A stretch of DNA of 64,000 nt from Pyxidicoccus sp. MSG2 (GCF_026626705.1 NZ_JAPNKC010000001.1:3596001-3660000); one strand, 5' to 3'. Positions 15,173-23,991 are shown, counted from the first letter of the stretch. Numbers and translations: made by a program. Notes: generated from the sequence alone by a model not told the origin.

Positions 15173-17176
15173 CTACTTCCCGCCGGCCAGCTGCTCCCCA
15201 TGCGCTGCCGGGGCCACGCTGAAGCGCTCACCCACCAGCCGGTCATACGTGAGCAGGCGGTAGCGTCGCAGCCACTCGGCGGACGAGCCCGGTGCCGGTG
15301 ACACGGCGTCGCGCTCCGTCAGCGGCAGGTACTCACCCGCCGCGCTCTTGAGCAGGTCGCCCCGCACCACCGGAACGGCGCGGGACAGCCCTTCCAGGAA
15401 GGCGAAGAAGCCGTGGGGCTTCATCCCGGCCGCTTCGAGAATGCGCGGCGCGAGCTGCCCCATGCTCAGGTGCACGTCCTGCTTCGGCAGCGTGAAGTTC
15501 GACCAGAGGAGCACCGGCACCTCGGCCATGCGCTCGCGCTGGGCGTCCGTCCACGGCTCCTTCAGGAACCCCGTCTCCCGGTAGAGGGCGTAGTTGGGCC
15601 CGAGCATGGGCAGGTGGTCGCCGAAGACGACCAGCAGCGTCTTGCGCGGCCTCGCCTCCAGCGCCCGCACCAGCCGCTCCAGGGCGCGGTCCGTCTGGCG
15701 AAGCTTGTGCGCGTAGTTCGTCAGCAGGAGCGTGTTGTCGGGCGACAACTCCCCCAGCACCTGCACCTCCTCTCCGCCAGTGAGCGGGAGGCTGTAGGGG
15801 CCATGCGTCGACATGGTGATGGCCATGATGAACCGCGACCGGTGCTCGTCCGAGAGCTGCGCCAGGATGTGGTCCACGACGGCCTCGTCCGACACCCAGG
15901 GCCCCTCCAGCTTCGCGTCCGCGAAGTCGGTGAGGGACTGGAACTCGTCGAAGCCGAGCAGCGGGTACACCACGTCGCGGCTCCAGTACCAGGCATGGAA
16001 GGGATGGATGGCGGCCGTGCGGTAGCCCGCCTCGCGGAACAGCGAGGGCAGCGCCTCCACGGGCTTCATTACATAGTGCTGGTAGGGGAAGGAGCCGTCG
16101 GGGGCGAACGACGCCGACATGCCCGTCAGCAGCTCGAACTCCGCGTTGGCCGTGCCTCCACCGAACGTCGGGCTGATGAGGTGTCCCGAGCTGTGCGAGG
16201 CCATGAGGCCGCGCAGGAAGGGCAGCGGGTCCGTGCTCAGGCGCACACCGAGCTGCGTCGGGTCCCAGAGCGACTCGGCCATGTAGATGATGACGTCCAC
16301 CGGCTCCGGGGGCGTGGCGGCGGGGGGCTCCGCGTCACGGCCCAGGGCCGTGCGCACGCCGTCCGCCGAGTACGCGCCGCCCGGCTCCAGGCGCAGGCCC
16401 TCCCAGTTCCAGAGCATCATGAGCGGCAGCCCGTTGATCTGGAAGTTGGAGCGCTGGTCCCACACCTGGTGCATGACGCCGAAGCGCATGAACGCCTTCG
16501 GCAGCAGTGGCACGTGCGCGTAGAAGGTGATGGCGAGCAGGTACACCAGCGACGCCACGGCGAGGCCCCCGCGCGCGAGCCCCGGCAGCGGGAAGCGGGG
16601 CCGGCCGCGCCGCACCGCGCGCACCCCGGCCACGAGAGCGGCCAGCACGAGCAGTCCGGCGAGGATGGCGAGGAACGTCCCGGCGCCCGGCAGGAGCGTG
16701 GGCGCGAGCGACGTCACCTGCCGCCACTCGAGGAAGTCCCACGGCAGCAGCGGCCGGCCGATGAGCTGGAGCTTCCGGATGTGGAGCGAGGAGGTGAAGA
16801 GGAGTCCCGCGCCCACCAGGGCCAGCGCGACGCCGAGCCGGTTCGTCGCCGTCCACAGCAGGCCCGCCACGGCGGTGATGACGCCCACGCTGATGGCCAT
16901 CGACCACGGGTTGCGCTCGTGGATGCCCTGGAGGCCCGCGGGGGAGAACGCCGCGATGGCCAGCTCCGTCGCGGCCACGAGTCCGGCGGCGGCCAGGATG
17001 ACGGCAACGCAGGGCCAGAAGACGGACCGCGGCTTCTTCGCGAAGAAGAACGCGTCAGGACTGTGTGGACGGCGGGTCAACTCCGGCAGCTCCAAGCGAC
17101 AATCAGGCGAAATCCCGCCAGGACGCGAGCCTATATCCTCACAAGCACTTGCTCCACCAATCAAAAGCAGCCGCAA
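15173..17176 (-). CDS. LtaS/OpgB-like sulfatase-fold membrane transferase
   Basis: A 667-residue protein with a membrane part (about five helices, to about residue 240) and a large extracytoplasmic alkaline-phosphatase/sulfatase-fold domain. Likely catalytic features are visible: YMAESLWDP (first metal Glu), GGGTANAEFELLTG (candidate nucleophile Thr) and VVFGDHLPML (metal Asp/His). The family includes lipoteichoic acid synthase and OpgB, which move phosphoglycerol (or similar groups) from lipids to a polymer. Here it might decorate the exopolysaccharide in the periplasm. The ATG at 17176 gives an unusually hydrophilic first 45 residues, so a later start is possible. The adjacent acyltransferase stop is 35 bp upstream, so they are probably in one operon. 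Confidence 0.87.
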   Translation of the reverse strand: MRLLLIGGASACEDIGSRPGGISPDCRLELPELTRRPHSPDAFFFAKKPRSVFWPCVAVILAAAGLVAATELAIAAFSPAGLQGIHERNPWSMAISVGVITAVAGLLWTATNRLGVALALVGAGLLFTSSLHIRKLQLIGRPLLPWDFLEWRQVTSLAPTLLPGAGTFLAILAGLLVLAALVAGVRAVRRGRPRFPLPGLARGGLAVASLVYLLAITFYAHVPLLPKAFMRFGVMHQVWDQRSNFQINGLPLMMLWNWEGLRLEPGGAYSADGVRTALGRDAEPPAATPPEPVDVIIYMAESLWDPTQLGVRLSTDPLPFLRGLMASHSSGHLISPTFGGGTANAEFELLTGMSASFAPDGSFPYQHYVMKPVEALPSLFREAGYRTAAIHPFHAWYWSRDVVYPLLGFDEFQSLTDFADAKLEGPWVSDEAVVDHILAQLSDEHRSRFIMAITMSTHGPYSLPLTGGEEVQVLGELSPDNTLLLTNYAHKLRQTDRALERLVRALEARPRKTLLVVFGDHLPMLGPNYALYRETGFLKEPWTDAQRERMAEVPVLLWSNFTLPKQDVHLSMGQLAPRILEAAGMKPHGFFAFLEGLSRAVPVVRGDLLKSAAGEYLPLTERDAVSPAPGSSAEWLRRYRLLTYDRLVGERFSVAPAAHGEQLAGGK

Positions 17177-17211
17177 TGACTTTCACCGGCCCCCCAGTCG
17201 CCTGACTGCCG

Positions 17212-18345
17212 TCACGGCTGGCGGCCTTCACCGGCCGGCACGGGTGACAGTCTTTCGTCCCGAGCGCGGCCCTCGAAGCGCTCCAGCAACCGGTCCCGCC
17301 ACCTCAGGCAAGGCTGCTCCACCGCGACATACGTCACCCAGGCCACCGCCAGCGTGGCACCCAGGTAGGCGAGCAGGTCCAGGGGCCATGCGCCCAGGGA
17401 GAGGTGCGTGCGCTCGAGGACCCGCACCACGGAGCCGTGCCACAGGTACGCCCCATAGGAGAGCACCGCCACCTGGTAGATGCCCCAGCGCGGCCCGGCG
17501 GGAAGCCGCATCGACTCGGTGCCCACCAGCAGCAGGCCAAAGCCCACCGACAGTCCCGTGAAGACCCACAGCGCGCCCACTCCCGCCAGCATGGGGCCGC
17601 ACACGCCCACGGTGACGGCCAGCACGACGGCGCCCAGGACGCCACAGGCCGCGCGCCAGGAGGCCGCCCACCGCTGCCAGACGGGCGCGGTCTTCGCCAG
17701 GAACACGCCCACCGCGAGCCCGTCCAGGTGGTGCAGCGTGGGCCAGGAGAGGAGCGCGGGGAGTTGTGGAAGCGGCAGACCCTCGGGGAGGTCCCTCCAG
17801 GTCAGCCAGCGGGCGGTGAAGCTCACTGCGATGGGAAGGCACCACACCCAGGCGGGCCATCGCCTTCCCCGCAGTCCGAAGGCCAGCAGGGGGAGCACCA
17901 GGTAGAAGTGCTCCTCCACGCAGAGCGACCAGCTCTGCACGAAGTCGCTCAGCCCGGTGAAGTTCTGGAGGAAGAGCACGTAGTGCCAGCCCCCGCCGGA
18001 GAAGGGCGTGCCGAAGGTCCACGGCTTGAGCGCATAGAACGCGAGCACCCCGTAGTAGAGCGGCAGCGTGCGACCCCAGCGCTTGAGCCAGAAGGTGCGC
18101 AGCTCCGCCCACCCACCCTGCCCCTCGTGCCGGCTGAACACCTGCCGTCCCACGAGGTAGCCGGAGAGGACGAAGAACAGGTCCACCCCCATCCACCCGT
18201 GCGCGAAGGCCACCCGCAGGCCCATGGGCAGCGCGTCGTGGACGACGGCCGGCGCATGGAAGGCGAGCACCGCCAGGATGGCCAGGGCCCGCATCACATC
18301 CAGGCCATCCCTGCGCGGAGCTGTCGGTTGAGCCGGTGAGGACAT
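17212..18345 (-). CDS. acyltransferase family 3 membrane protein
   Basis: A 377-residue integral-membrane acyltransferase with DGLDVMRALAILAVLAFH near the N-terminus and SWSLCVEEHFYLVLPLL in the middle, both family hallmarks. The longer open frame starts at an ATG (18378) that lies inside a promoter-like -10 box (ACAATG). This same element precedes the acyltransferase at 13993, whose product starts MSPSSRPT. The equivalent start here is the ATG at 18345 (MSSPAQPT), so I choose it. Predicted role: O-acyl decoration of the polymer. Followed closely by the LtaS/OpgB-like gene. Confidence 0.9.
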   Translation of the reverse strand: MSSPAQPTAPRRDGLDVMRALAILAVLAFHAPAVVHDALPMGLRVAFAHGWMGVDLFFVLSGYLVGRQVFSRHEGQGGWAELRTFWLKRWGRTLPLYYGVLAFYALKPWTFGTPFSGGGWHYVLFLQNFTGLSDFVQSWSLCVEEHFYLVLPLLAFGLRGRRWPAWVWCLPIAVSFTARWLTWRDLPEGLPLPQLPALLSWPTLHHLDGLAVGVFLAKTAPVWQRWAASWRAACGVLGAVVLAVTVGVCGPMLAGVGALWVFTGLSVGFGLLLVGTESMRLPAGPRWGIYQVAVLSYGAYLWHGSVVRVLERTHLSLGAWPLDLLAYLGATLAVAWVTYVAVEQPCLRWRDRLLERFEGRARDERLSPVPAGEGRQP

Positions 18346-18375
18346 GAAGTGGGGGCCCCAGGGCAGCGGGCGCGC

Positions 18376-18404
18376 CATTGTCGTCCACGGCCCCTCGCGG
18401 TCAA
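18376..18404 (-). promoter_or_regulatory. sigma70-like promoter of acyltransferase/LtaS-like operon
   Basis: On the minus strand: TTGACC (18404-18399), a 17-bp spacer and ACAATG (18381-18376), 30 bp before the ATG at 18345. The sequence closely repeats that at 13948-13976, including GGTCGCT before the -35 and GGACG before the -10. Confidence 0.65.
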
Positions 18405-18455
18405 CAGCGACCAGACGGGCGTCCGGCCGGAGGAGCGATTGCGCGCTTCACGTCC

Positions 18456-19484
18456 TCACTTCATCGGAGGCTGGGAAAGCAGCGCGGCGCCAATGGCCCC
18501 GGACAGCTCGCCCAGCTCGACCACCAGCACCGGAGGTTGCCGCTCGGGGACGAAGATGTGCGGGCGCATGGCGTCGCGGATGCGTCCGGCATAGACGGGC
18601 CCCAGTCGCGTGCCCAGCCCTCCGCCGAGGATGACGGCCTCCACGTCCAGCAGGTTGATGGCGGAAGCCAGGCCCGCGCCGAGCATCCGCACGGCCCGGT
18701 CGATGAGCCACGTCGCCAGCCCGTCCTCCTCCGCGAGCGCCTTGTCCCAGATGCTGCTCGTCAGGCGCGGGCGTCCCTTCTTGCGCATCAGGTCGAAGAG
18801 CACCGTCTTCTCGCCCTGGCGCTCGGCCTTGCGCGCCCTGCGCTCCATGGCGGCGCGGCCCGCGTAGGCCTCCATGCAGCCGCGCCGGCCACAGCCGCAC
18901 CGCGCGCCTCCCGGCTTCACCACCACGTGGCCAATCTCTCCCGCCGCTCCGCGGCCCCGCCAGGGGACGCCATCCAGCACCAGCCCGCCGCCCACGCCCG
19001 TGCCCCACCACACGCCCAGCACCGAGCGGTACGGCCGGCCCGCGCCCAGGCGGTACTCCGCCGCCACGGCCACCTGCACGTCATTGCCGAGCACCACCCG
19101 GCTCCCCACCAGCTCTCCCAGGTCGGCGGCCACGGGGTACGGCTCCGTCCAACCCCTGCCCACGTTGCTGACGTGCCTCAGCGTGCCCTCATTGGCGTCC
19201 ACCGCGCCGGGCGCGCCCACGCCCACGCCCGCGAGCTGCTGCGGGGTGGTGCCCGCCGCGCGCGTCGCGTCCACCAGCGCGCCGTACATCGCCTGCACCA
19301 CGTCCTCCACGCTGCCGTCCCCCGGCGTCGCGTGCCGGGCCCGGCCGAGGACGGCGCCCGCCGTGTCGATGACCACGGCCTCTATCTTCGTCCCGCCCAG
19401 GTCGATGCCTCCCCAGGCTCTCGACGTATCGACGACCGGCCCCTTCTTCGCCTCGACGCCCACCGAGGTCGCCTCGTCCATCAC
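18456..19484 (-). CDS. ROK family sugar kinase (glucokinase-like)
   Basis: Cytosolic ATP-dependent kinase of glucose or an N-acetylhexosamine, feeding nucleotide-sugar synthesis. The 342 residues contain the phosphate-binding GGIDLGGTKIE, the catalytic VLGNDVQVAVAAEY, the sugar-contact AGEIGHVVV and the ROK zinc site CGCGRRGCMEAY. The adenosine motif ILGGGLG is near residue 295. The first 25 residues are non-conserved. No DNA-binding domain is present, so it is an enzyme and not a ROK repressor. About 110 bp upstream of the acyltransferase on the same strand. Glucose is the default substrate; N-acetylmannosamine or N-acetylglucosamine is possible given the context. Confidence 0.88.
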   Translation of the reverse strand: MMDEATSVGVEAKKGPVVDTSRAWGGIDLGGTKIEAVVIDTAGAVLGRARHATPGDGSVEDVVQAMYGALVDATRAAGTTPQQLAGVGVGAPGAVDANEGTLRHVSNVGRGWTEPYPVAADLGELVGSRVVLGNDVQVAVAAEYRLGAGRPYRSVLGVWWGTGVGGGLVLDGVPWRGRGAAGEIGHVVVKPGGARCGCGRRGCMEAYAGRAAMERRARKAERQGEKTVLFDLMRKKGRPRLTSSIWDKALAEEDGLATWLIDRAVRMLGAGLASAINLLDVEAVILGGGLGTRLGPVYAGRIRDAMRPHIFVPERQPPVLVVELGELSGAIGAALLSQPPMK

Positions 19485-19535
19485 TCGCCTCCGGCTCCGG
19501 CTGACTGCTTCACACGAAGATGCGCATTCCCATGT

Positions 19536-19580
19536 CGGGACGGCTGGGAGCGCCCGGAGGGCAGGGGGGCAGCCGTCCCG
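19536..19580. repeat. perfect 11-bp inverted repeat in divergent intergenic region
   Basis: Arms CGGGACGGCTG (19536-19546) and CAGCCGTCCCG (19570-19580) pair perfectly around a 23-base loop, in the 240-bp gap between the divergent ROK kinase and the 19725 gene. It could be an operator or a transcript hairpin; no T-tract follows. The rest of this gap shows only weak -35/-10-like matches (TTGCGT near 19651, TAAAAG near 19673). Confidence 0.5.
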
Positions 19581-19724
19581 GGACGCGGGAGGCCATGGCA
19601 GGCCCAGGGCGCCTCGTGTGCTTTCTCAACGCTTCCGCGTCAGTCATTGCGTGGCCGGGGGCGATTCTCGCTAAAAGGCACCTTCCAGGCGGACGCAGGC
19701 CTCGTCACACGGAAGGAGCACGGG

Positions 19725-20273
19725 ATGGACCTCATCGGACAGCTCTCGCAGCAGCTCGGAGTGAACGGTACGCAGGCGCAGGGGGTGGCGGGCTCGCTGC
19801 TGAAGCTGGTGCAGGGCACGGTGAAGGAGAAGCTGGGCCCGGACGCCGCGAACCAGCTGGGCAGCGCCATTCCGGAGATGGACTCCTGGCAGCAGGCCGC
19901 GGGCGCGGCGGCGCCCTCGCAGGGCGGCGGGTTGATGGGCGCCCTCGGTGGGCTCGTGGCGGGGAACGACGGCGGAGGCGGCGGAGGTGGCGGCGGCGGC
20001 ATGGGCGCCATGCTGGGCGCCATCGGCGGCGTGGCGACGCAGGCCGGTGAGGTGGCCGCCGTCGTCTCGCTGCTGGGCCGCTTCAACATCGACTCGAGCA
20101 AGGCCTCGCTCGTGGCCCCGCTGCTCCTCAACTTCCTCAAGTCGCGGCTGGACCCGGGGCTCGTCGGGAAGATTCTCGCGGTGGTGCCCATGCTGGCCGG
20201 CGCGGGCGGCGGTGGCGGCAACACGCCGGGCGGCGGTGGCCTGGGCGGAATGCTCGGCGGACTGCTGGGCTGA
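19725..20273 (+). CDS. DUF2780-like small Gly-rich protein
   Basis: A 182-residue protein with helical ends and a glycine-rich centre. The N-terminal MDLIGQLSQQLGV...QAQGVAGSLL and the C-terminal VVSLLGRFNIDSSKASLVAP segments resemble the DUF2780 (VcgC/VcgE) family. The middle has a run of about ten glycines (residues about 84-93) and the C-terminus another GGGG run. There is no signal peptide. AAGGAG six bases before the ATG at 19725 fixes the start. Function unknown. The poly-Gly tract is coded by GGC/GGA/GGT repeats and could vary in length between strains. Confidence 0.8.
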   Translation: MDLIGQLSQQLGVNGTQAQGVAGSLLKLVQGTVKEKLGPDAANQLGSAIPEMDSWQQAAGAAAPSQGGGLMGALGGLVAGNDGGGGGGGGGGMGAMLGAIGGVATQAGEVAAVVSLLGRFNIDSSKASLVAPLLLNFLKSRLDPGLVGKILAVVPMLAGAGGGGGNTPGGGGLGGMLGGLLG

Positions 20274-20290
20274 GGCCGCTAGAAGCGGCC
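20274..20290. terminator. perfect hairpin between convergent genes
   Basis: GGCCGCT-AGA-AGCGGCC forms a perfect seven-pair stem with a three-base loop. It starts right after the stop of the DUF2780-like gene and ends nine bases before the stop of the convergent GT2 gene. It lacks a T-tract but is well placed as a bidirectional terminator or 3' stabiliser. Confidence 0.45.
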
Positions 20291-20298
20291 CGCGCACT

Positions 20299-21216
20299 TC
20301 ACTGCTTCGATACGCGCTGGCGCACGGTGGTGGCCACCGCCCACGGCGGGAAGCCCAGCACGTAGCGCCAGCGCGGAGCGGCCAGGTGGAAGGGCAGCCC
20401 GCGCCGATACAGCGCCAGCGCCAGGTCCACCCGCCGCAGCGACAGCAGCCACTGCGACACGTGGCGGAGGTTGTAGAGGAGCATCTCCAGCCGCTCGCGC
20501 CTGCGGGCGGCACCTCCCGGGTAGAGCCCCTGCCGCTCCTGCTCCAACTGGTACAGCGTGCCCTGGTAGCTCAGCTCCAGCGCGCTGGACGACGAGCCCC
20601 CGTGCTGGCGGTAGCCCACCGTCACCGGCGCGCGCACCCACGCGAAGCCAGGCTCCGTGCCCAGCCGGTAGAGCAAGTCGTAGTCCTCGCCGTTGATGCG
20701 CAGCGGGGTGAAGCCGCCCACCCGCCGCAGCGCGTCCGTGCGCACCGCCACCACGCAGGCCGTGCGCGGCGTCCGGTCCTCCGCGCTCGCCAGGTAGTCC
20801 GCGAAGCGCACCACCTTCGGAGGCTCGCGCGTCACCCCGGCCAGTTCCTCGCGCCGCGCGAAGGACGCCGCCGTGCCCATCACCACCGAGGGCCCGCCCT
20901 GCTCGCGCAGCACCTGCCGGTACGTGGCCAGCGTCCACGGGAACCACAGGTCGTCACTGTCGAGGAAGACGACGTACTCGCCCTGGGCCTCCTGGATGCC
21001 CAGGTTGCGTGCCGCGCCCGGGCCCGCGTTGCGCTGCTGGAACACGCGCACCCGCTCGCCATACCGGGCCAGCGTCTGGAGCGTGTCGTCGGTGGACCCG
21101 TCGTCCACCACGAGCACCTCGTAGTCGGTCTCCTCCTGCGCGAACACGGACGCGAGCGTCTCCTCCAGCAGCCGCGCCCGGTTGTACGTGGGGATGACGA
21201 TGGAGAAGAGCGGCAT
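20299..21216 (-). CDS. glycosyltransferase family 2
   Basis: Inverting GT-A glycosyltransferase of 305 residues acting at the cytosolic face of the membrane. The nucleotide-binding start is PLFSIVIPTYNRARLLEETL, with VVDDGSTDDT following and the metal-binding DSDD near residue 90 (VVFLDSDDLWF). A short C-terminal amphipathic region may hold it at the membrane. It follows the second GT2 gene (21229-22200) by 12 bp on the same strand, forming a wzx-GT2-GT2 operon. It adds one sugar of the repeat unit; identity unknown. Confidence 0.92.
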   Translation of the reverse strand: MPLFSIVIPTYNRARLLEETLASVFAQEETDYEVLVVDDGSTDDTLQTLARYGERVRVFQQRNAGPGAARNLGIQEAQGEYVVFLDSDDLWFPWTLATYRQVLREQGGPSVVMGTAASFARREELAGVTREPPKVVRFADYLASAEDRTPRTACVVAVRTDALRRVGGFTPLRINGEDYDLLYRLGTEPGFAWVRAPVTVGYRQHGGSSSSALELSYQGTLYQLEQERQGLYPGGAARRRERLEMLLYNLRHVSQWLLSLRRVDLALALYRRGLPFHLAAPRWRYVLGFPPWAVATTVRQRVSKQ

Positions 21217-21228
21217 GCCGGGACGACC

Positions 21229-22200
21229 TCACACCCGGGCGCGCAGGCCCATCTCGGAGATGCGCAGGAAGGTGGAGAGCTGCCGGCGGTACTCCGTCAG
21301 GTTGGTGCGCCCGCGCAGCAGCGTCTGCGTCAGCACCGCCGCGTTGTACGGCAGCGTGCCCACCAGGATGGCCCGCATCGCCACCTCGTGCAGCCGGCCG
21401 TGGTGCTTGCGGAAGTACGCCAGCCGCGTGCGCCACAGCTCGATGCGCACCTTGTCCGGCCCCGTCGCGGACGGCCGGAACGAGCGGCTCGCCAGGTGCG
21501 TAATCACCGCCTCCGGACAGAAGGCCACCTCCCAACCCGCCTTCCACGCCCGCACGCACCAGTCGGTGTCCTCGGTGTTGCCCAGCGGGGACATCGCCTC
21601 GTCCAGCAGGCCCACCTGGGCCAGCGTCTCCTCGCGCACCACGATGCAGGCGCCGAGCACCCAGTTGACCCGGGCCTCCTCGTGCCCGTACTGCGCCGGG
21701 TCGATTTCCATCCGCTTCAGGAAGTGCAGCGGGCGCGGCAGGAAGACGAGGTCGAAGAGCTGCCCGGACAGCGACATGGGCCGGAAGGTGCAGTTCTGGA
21801 TGGTGCCGTCCGCATTGAGCAGCCGCGCGCCCGCCATACCCACGCGCGGGTGCTCGTCCATGAAGCGCACCAGCGCGTCGAAGGCCCCATCGTGGACGAT
21901 GGTGTCGTCGTTGAAGATGCAGATGTAGCGGCCTCGCGCGGCGCGCAGCACCTGGTTGTGGTTGGCGGAGAAGCCCTTGCGCTCGGTGTTGAAGAGCCAG
22001 CGCACCTGCGGAAAGTCGCGCCGCATGGCCTCCACGCCGCGCCCGTCGGTGGCGTTGTCGACGATCCACACCTCGAAGGTGATGTCGCGCGTCGTCGCGT
22101 AGAGCGTGCGCAGGCAGTCGTGCAGCAACTCCGGATTGGAGTGGTTGACGATGGAGATGACCAGGTCGACCTTCTTCATCGAATCGCTCGCGTCCTTCAT
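21229..22200 (-). CDS. glycosyltransferase family 2 (rhamnosyltransferase-like)
   Basis: A 323-residue GT-A enzyme of the subgroup that includes rhamnosyltransferases: VDLVISIVNHSNPELLHDCL, IVDNATDG, the modified metal motif NDDT (FNDDTIVHDGAFD) and NTEDTDWCVRAWKAGW, which holds the catalytic-base region. The start is the ATG at 22200, overlapping the Wzx stop as TGATG; a second ATG seven codons later is possible. Same operon as wzx and the downstream GT2. It likely extends the lipid-linked oligosaccharide. Sugar specificity is inferred only loosely. Confidence 0.9.
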   Translation of the reverse strand: MKDASDSMKKVDLVISIVNHSNPELLHDCLRTLYATTRDITFEVWIVDNATDGRGVEAMRRDFPQVRWLFNTERKGFSANHNQVLRAARGRYICIFNDDTIVHDGAFDALVRFMDEHPRVGMAGARLLNADGTIQNCTFRPMSLSGQLFDLVFLPRPLHFLKRMEIDPAQYGHEEARVNWVLGACIVVREETLAQVGLLDEAMSPLGNTEDTDWCVRAWKAGWEVAFCPEAVITHLASRSFRPSATGPDKVRIELWRTRLAYFRKHHGRLHEVAMRAILVGTLPYNAAVLTQTLLRGRTNLTEYRRQLSTFLRISEMGLRARV

Positions 22201-23717
22201 CACGAAGCCGGGCTCACCGGAGCGGACCGCTCGGCCCGCCGAGCCCGGACGAATCCCAGGATGCCCTTCAGCTCGCCGAGGAGCGACAGCGTCCCCGGCA
22301 ACCGCTCGCGCGCCAGCACCAGCCCCGCGAACAGCACCGCCCCCACCAACGCCCTCATCCAGTTGCCAGCGCCCGGCAGGGACAGCACCGCCGCGCACGC
22401 GCCCGCCAGCAGCAGCCCCACCGTGACGAAGGGCTCCACCACCTGCGACACCAGCCCGCGCAGGGCCGGGTTGAGGCGCGCCACCAACCACGCCGTCACC
22501 CACAGCTCCGCCAGTCCCACCAGCACGCCCACGGGCCCGATGGCCGCCAACCCGAAGCGCTGGATGGCCCACGTCCCCACGCCCCACTTCGCCGCGCCCA
22601 CGCCCACCACGACGGCCAGCCGCTCCCACGGGCGCCCGCCCGCGTTCTGCGCCGTGGCCAGCAGGCCCGTCAGCGTGGTGAGCACGCACTCCAGGCTGAA
22701 CCACTGCACCAGCCCCACCGCGGGCACCCAGCGCTCGCCGAAGAACAGCGGCACCGCCACCGGCAGCACCAGCACCACGCAGGGAATGGCCACCAGCAGC
22801 ACCGCGGACAGCCGGCGCAGCGACGTGCGCAGGTACTCCGCGAAGCCGGCCGGGTCCTCCTGCATGCGGCAGTAGGCGGGGAAGGCCACGCGGTTGAGGA
22901 CGATGCTGAGCATCATCGGCGTGGAGGCCAGCGCCCAGGCCCAGTTCACCAGGCCCACCGCCTCCTTGCCGAGGATTCCGCCCACCACCAGCGGCACCCA
23001 GCCGGCCACCATTGCCGCCACCAGCGGCGGGAGCTGGAACGCCAGCCCGAAGCTCAACAGCCGCTTGAGCACGTCCAGCCGGAAGGCGCCGTGCGGCCGC
23101 CACGGCGAGGCCCACCAGACCAGTACCAGCCCCACCGCCCCGCGCACCAGACCGCCCAGCGCCAGCGCCCACGCGCCGAAGCCGAGCGCCGCCAGGGAGA
23201 TGGTGGTGATGACCTGCACCACGTTCTCAATCAACTCCGCGCGGGCGATGACGGGGAACGCGAGCTTGCGCTCCAGCGCCATCAGCGGAATCACCCGCAG
23301 CGAGGACAGGAACAGCCCCAGCGCCAGGGCGCACACCATGGGCACCGCGCCCTCGCCCAGGGCGTAGCCCTCCGTGAGCCGGGGTGCGAGCGCGCAGACG
23401 GCGGCGACGATGACGGCGGTGAGCGCCTGGTGGCACCAGAAGATGGTGAACGTCTCATCGCGGGTGGGCTCGTGCGGCTGGCGCACCAGCGCGGCGCTCA
23501 GGCCCAGGTCCCCGAGGAACACGCCCAGCGACGCCGCATAGGACACGATGCCGAACAGGCCGTAGTCCGAGGGGAAGAGGAGCCGGGACAGGAACAGCGC
23601 GCTCACCACCCGCAGCCCCTGCGAGGCCACGGTGCGCGCGGCCAGCACGAACATGCCCTTCAGGGCACGCGCCTTCACCTCTCCAGTGCTCACCTCGGGT
23701 ACCGCTGTCACTGTCAT
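22200..23717 (-). CDS. Wzx-type lipid-linked oligosaccharide flippase
   Basis: Inner-membrane flippase (505 residues, about 14 hydrophobic segments) of the polysaccharide-exporter (MATE/MOP) superfamily. It should move undecaprenyl-PP repeat units to the periplasmic face for the polymerase. The opening KARALKGMFVLAARTVASQG and the SRLLFPSDYGLFGIV segment are typical. It is the first gene of a tight operon with two GT2 genes (TGATG overlap). A promoter-like pair lies about 95 bp upstream. By context it corresponds to M. xanthus WzxB (recollection, not a search). Confidence 0.92.
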   Translation of the reverse strand: MTVTAVPEVSTGEVKARALKGMFVLAARTVASQGLRVVSALFLSRLLFPSDYGLFGIVSYAASLGVFLGDLGLSAALVRQPHEPTRDETFTIFWCHQALTAVIVAAVCALAPRLTEGYALGEGAVPMVCALALGLFLSSLRVIPLMALERKLAFPVIARAELIENVVQVITTISLAALGFGAWALALGGLVRGAVGLVLVWWASPWRPHGAFRLDVLKRLLSFGLAFQLPPLVAAMVAGWVPLVVGGILGKEAVGLVNWAWALASTPMMLSIVLNRVAFPAYCRMQEDPAGFAEYLRTSLRRLSAVLLVAIPCVVLVLPVAVPLFFGERWVPAVGLVQWFSLECVLTTLTGLLATAQNAGGRPWERLAVVVGVGAAKWGVGTWAIQRFGLAAIGPVGVLVGLAELWVTAWLVARLNPALRGLVSQVVEPFVTVGLLLAGACAAVLSLPGAGNWMRALVGAVLFAGLVLARERLPGTLSLLGELKGILGFVRARRAERSAPVSPAS

Positions 23718-23811
23718 GTTCCTGGGCGGCCCGCGCCGGGCGTCCTTCGTTCAGGAGGGCCTGTCCGAATCGACATGCCTCCGAAAGCGCGCGGCACGAG
23801 CAGGGGGCGAA

Positions 23812-23840
23812 ATGCTACCGGTGGCGCTCCAGGCCCACAA
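23812..23840 (-). promoter_or_regulatory. possible promoter of wzx operon
   Basis: Minus strand TTGTGG (23840-23835), a 17-bp spacer and TAGCAT (23817-23812), followed by a leader of about 90 bases to the Wzx start. Matches are only partial (TTG at -35, TA..AT at -10). Confidence 0.35.
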
Positions 23841-23991
23841 GCAACGCGAGGCGTCCATGTGGAGGCCGGAGGCTCGCCTGCCCTGCGTGTGCGCACCGCC
23901 GGACAGGCGCGAGGGCGGGGCGCGGACGCCCGCCTGGATGCTCGCGCGCTTGTTGCGAGGGATGGAGCGGCGGGGCTACGGTCCGCGCCGC

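Noticed and set aside
18346..18378. Upstream ATG (18378) as the acyltransferase start
   Set aside because: It forms part of the ACAATG -10 box shared with the 13993 gene.
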